NCBI RefSeq assembly: GCF_003385595.1
Contig: NZ_QNUE01000002.1
Location: forward strand, 347,874-411,873
Length of the DNA: 64,000 nt
DNA from: Chryseobacterium flavum
GTDB taxonomy: Bacteria > Bacteroidota > Bacteroidia > Flavobacteriales > Weeksellaceae
Direction of reading: 5' to 3'
A program made the position numbers and the translations under genes. The notes under the pieces were generated by a model. The model made no database searches and was not told where the DNA came from. It worked only from the letters and a program-made list of their open reading frames with translations. Below, one piece after another: positions 63,881 through 64,000 of the stretch (position 1 is its first letter; each line of letters opens with the position of its first letter).

Positions 63881-63904
63881 ACGTTATATAGTTGATAATA
63901 AAAG

Positions 63905-63930
63905 AGGCTGTCTCAAAAGTGAGGCAGTCT
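63905..63930 (+). terminator. Terminator of the suf operon
   Basis: AGGCTGTCTCA pairs with TGAGGCAGTCT (two G-T pairs) around AAAG plus flanks, followed by seven T. Confidence 0.8.
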
Positions 63931-63948
63931 TTTTTTGAGCATAAAAAA

Positions 63949-63968
63949 AGGAAAGCTTTTGCTTTCCT
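63949..63968 (-). terminator. Terminator of a gene beyond the right edge
   Basis: AGGAAAGC pairs with GCTTTCCT around TTTT; the T-run on the minus strand points to a minus-strand gene to the right of the window. Confidence 0.65.
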
Positions 63969-64000
63969 AATATTTGCAAATTGATTAATTTGCTGTGTGT

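Overview
The window looks like a chromosomal segment of a Flavobacteriia member, most likely Chryseobacterium or a close Weeksellaceae relative. The clues are AT-rich DNA, the Bacteroidetes promoter element TAnnTTTG in front of many genes, A-rich leaders without Shine-Dalgarno sites, gliding lipoprotein gldH, a type IX secretion (T9SS) C-terminal sorting domain, a GLPGLI-family protein, glutamine synthetase III and a quinol:cytochrome c oxidoreductase of the alternative complex III (ACIII) type. I saw no rRNA, tRNA, insertion sequence or CRISPR array.

Layout. 1-6.2 kb: WYL regulator, a TonB-C-like secreted protein, tadA, a GNAT acetyltransferase, coaX, an M1 metallopeptidase and a DinB protein. 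6.2-11.5 kb: a protein with a nucleoside-phosphorylase-like end, glutamine synthetase III and an NlpC/P60 lipoprotein. 11.6-17.9 kb (minus): the rod-shape cluster mreB-mreC-mreD-pbp2-rodA followed by a pentapeptide-repeat gene. 18.3-22.3 kb: haem operon hemA-hemC-hemD-hemE. 22.5-28.5 kb (minus): sufS, rplY (ctc), prs, a GDSL lipoprotein and a FadL-like porin. 28.7-33 kb: PSP1 protein, gldH and PBP1A. 33-37.5 kb: selO, a T9SS cargo protein, a polytopic membrane protein and a SPOR protein. 37.6-46.1 kb: the six-gene ACIII operon actABCDEF. 46.2-53.6 kb: two exported proteins of unknown role, apt, a TPR protein, ribH, an LTA-synthase-like phosphotransferase and a YpfJ-type metallopeptidase. 58.3-63.9 kb: GLPGLI protein, then sufA-like, sufB, a GNAT gene, sufC and sufD.

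The accessory island at about 53.7-58.2 kb is the most interesting part. It encodes two very short peptides (53 and 47 aa) with double-glycine leaders and matching S-x-(R/K)-D-C mature N-termini, each with a second cysteine. These are followed by a small membrane protein (candidate immunity), a terminator, an unknown polytopic membrane protein, a membrane-anchored thioredoxin-fold protein with a CxxC motif, and a peptidase-containing (C39) ABC transporter. I read it as a self-contained system for making, oxidising and exporting a disulfide-bonded, possibly two-component, bacteriocin-like product. Inverted repeats built on TTGTA(T)/(A)TACAA lie upstream of both the peptide genes and the export genes and may be operators. 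No membrane-fusion or TolC-like partner is encoded in the window.

Most other genes are housekeeping in conserved arrangements. Departures worth checking are the ActA subunit with an extra N-terminal haem-binding domain, unusual motif residues in CoaX, a GNAT gene inside the suf operon, and palindromes upstream of the WYL regulator, glutamine synthetase and sufS.
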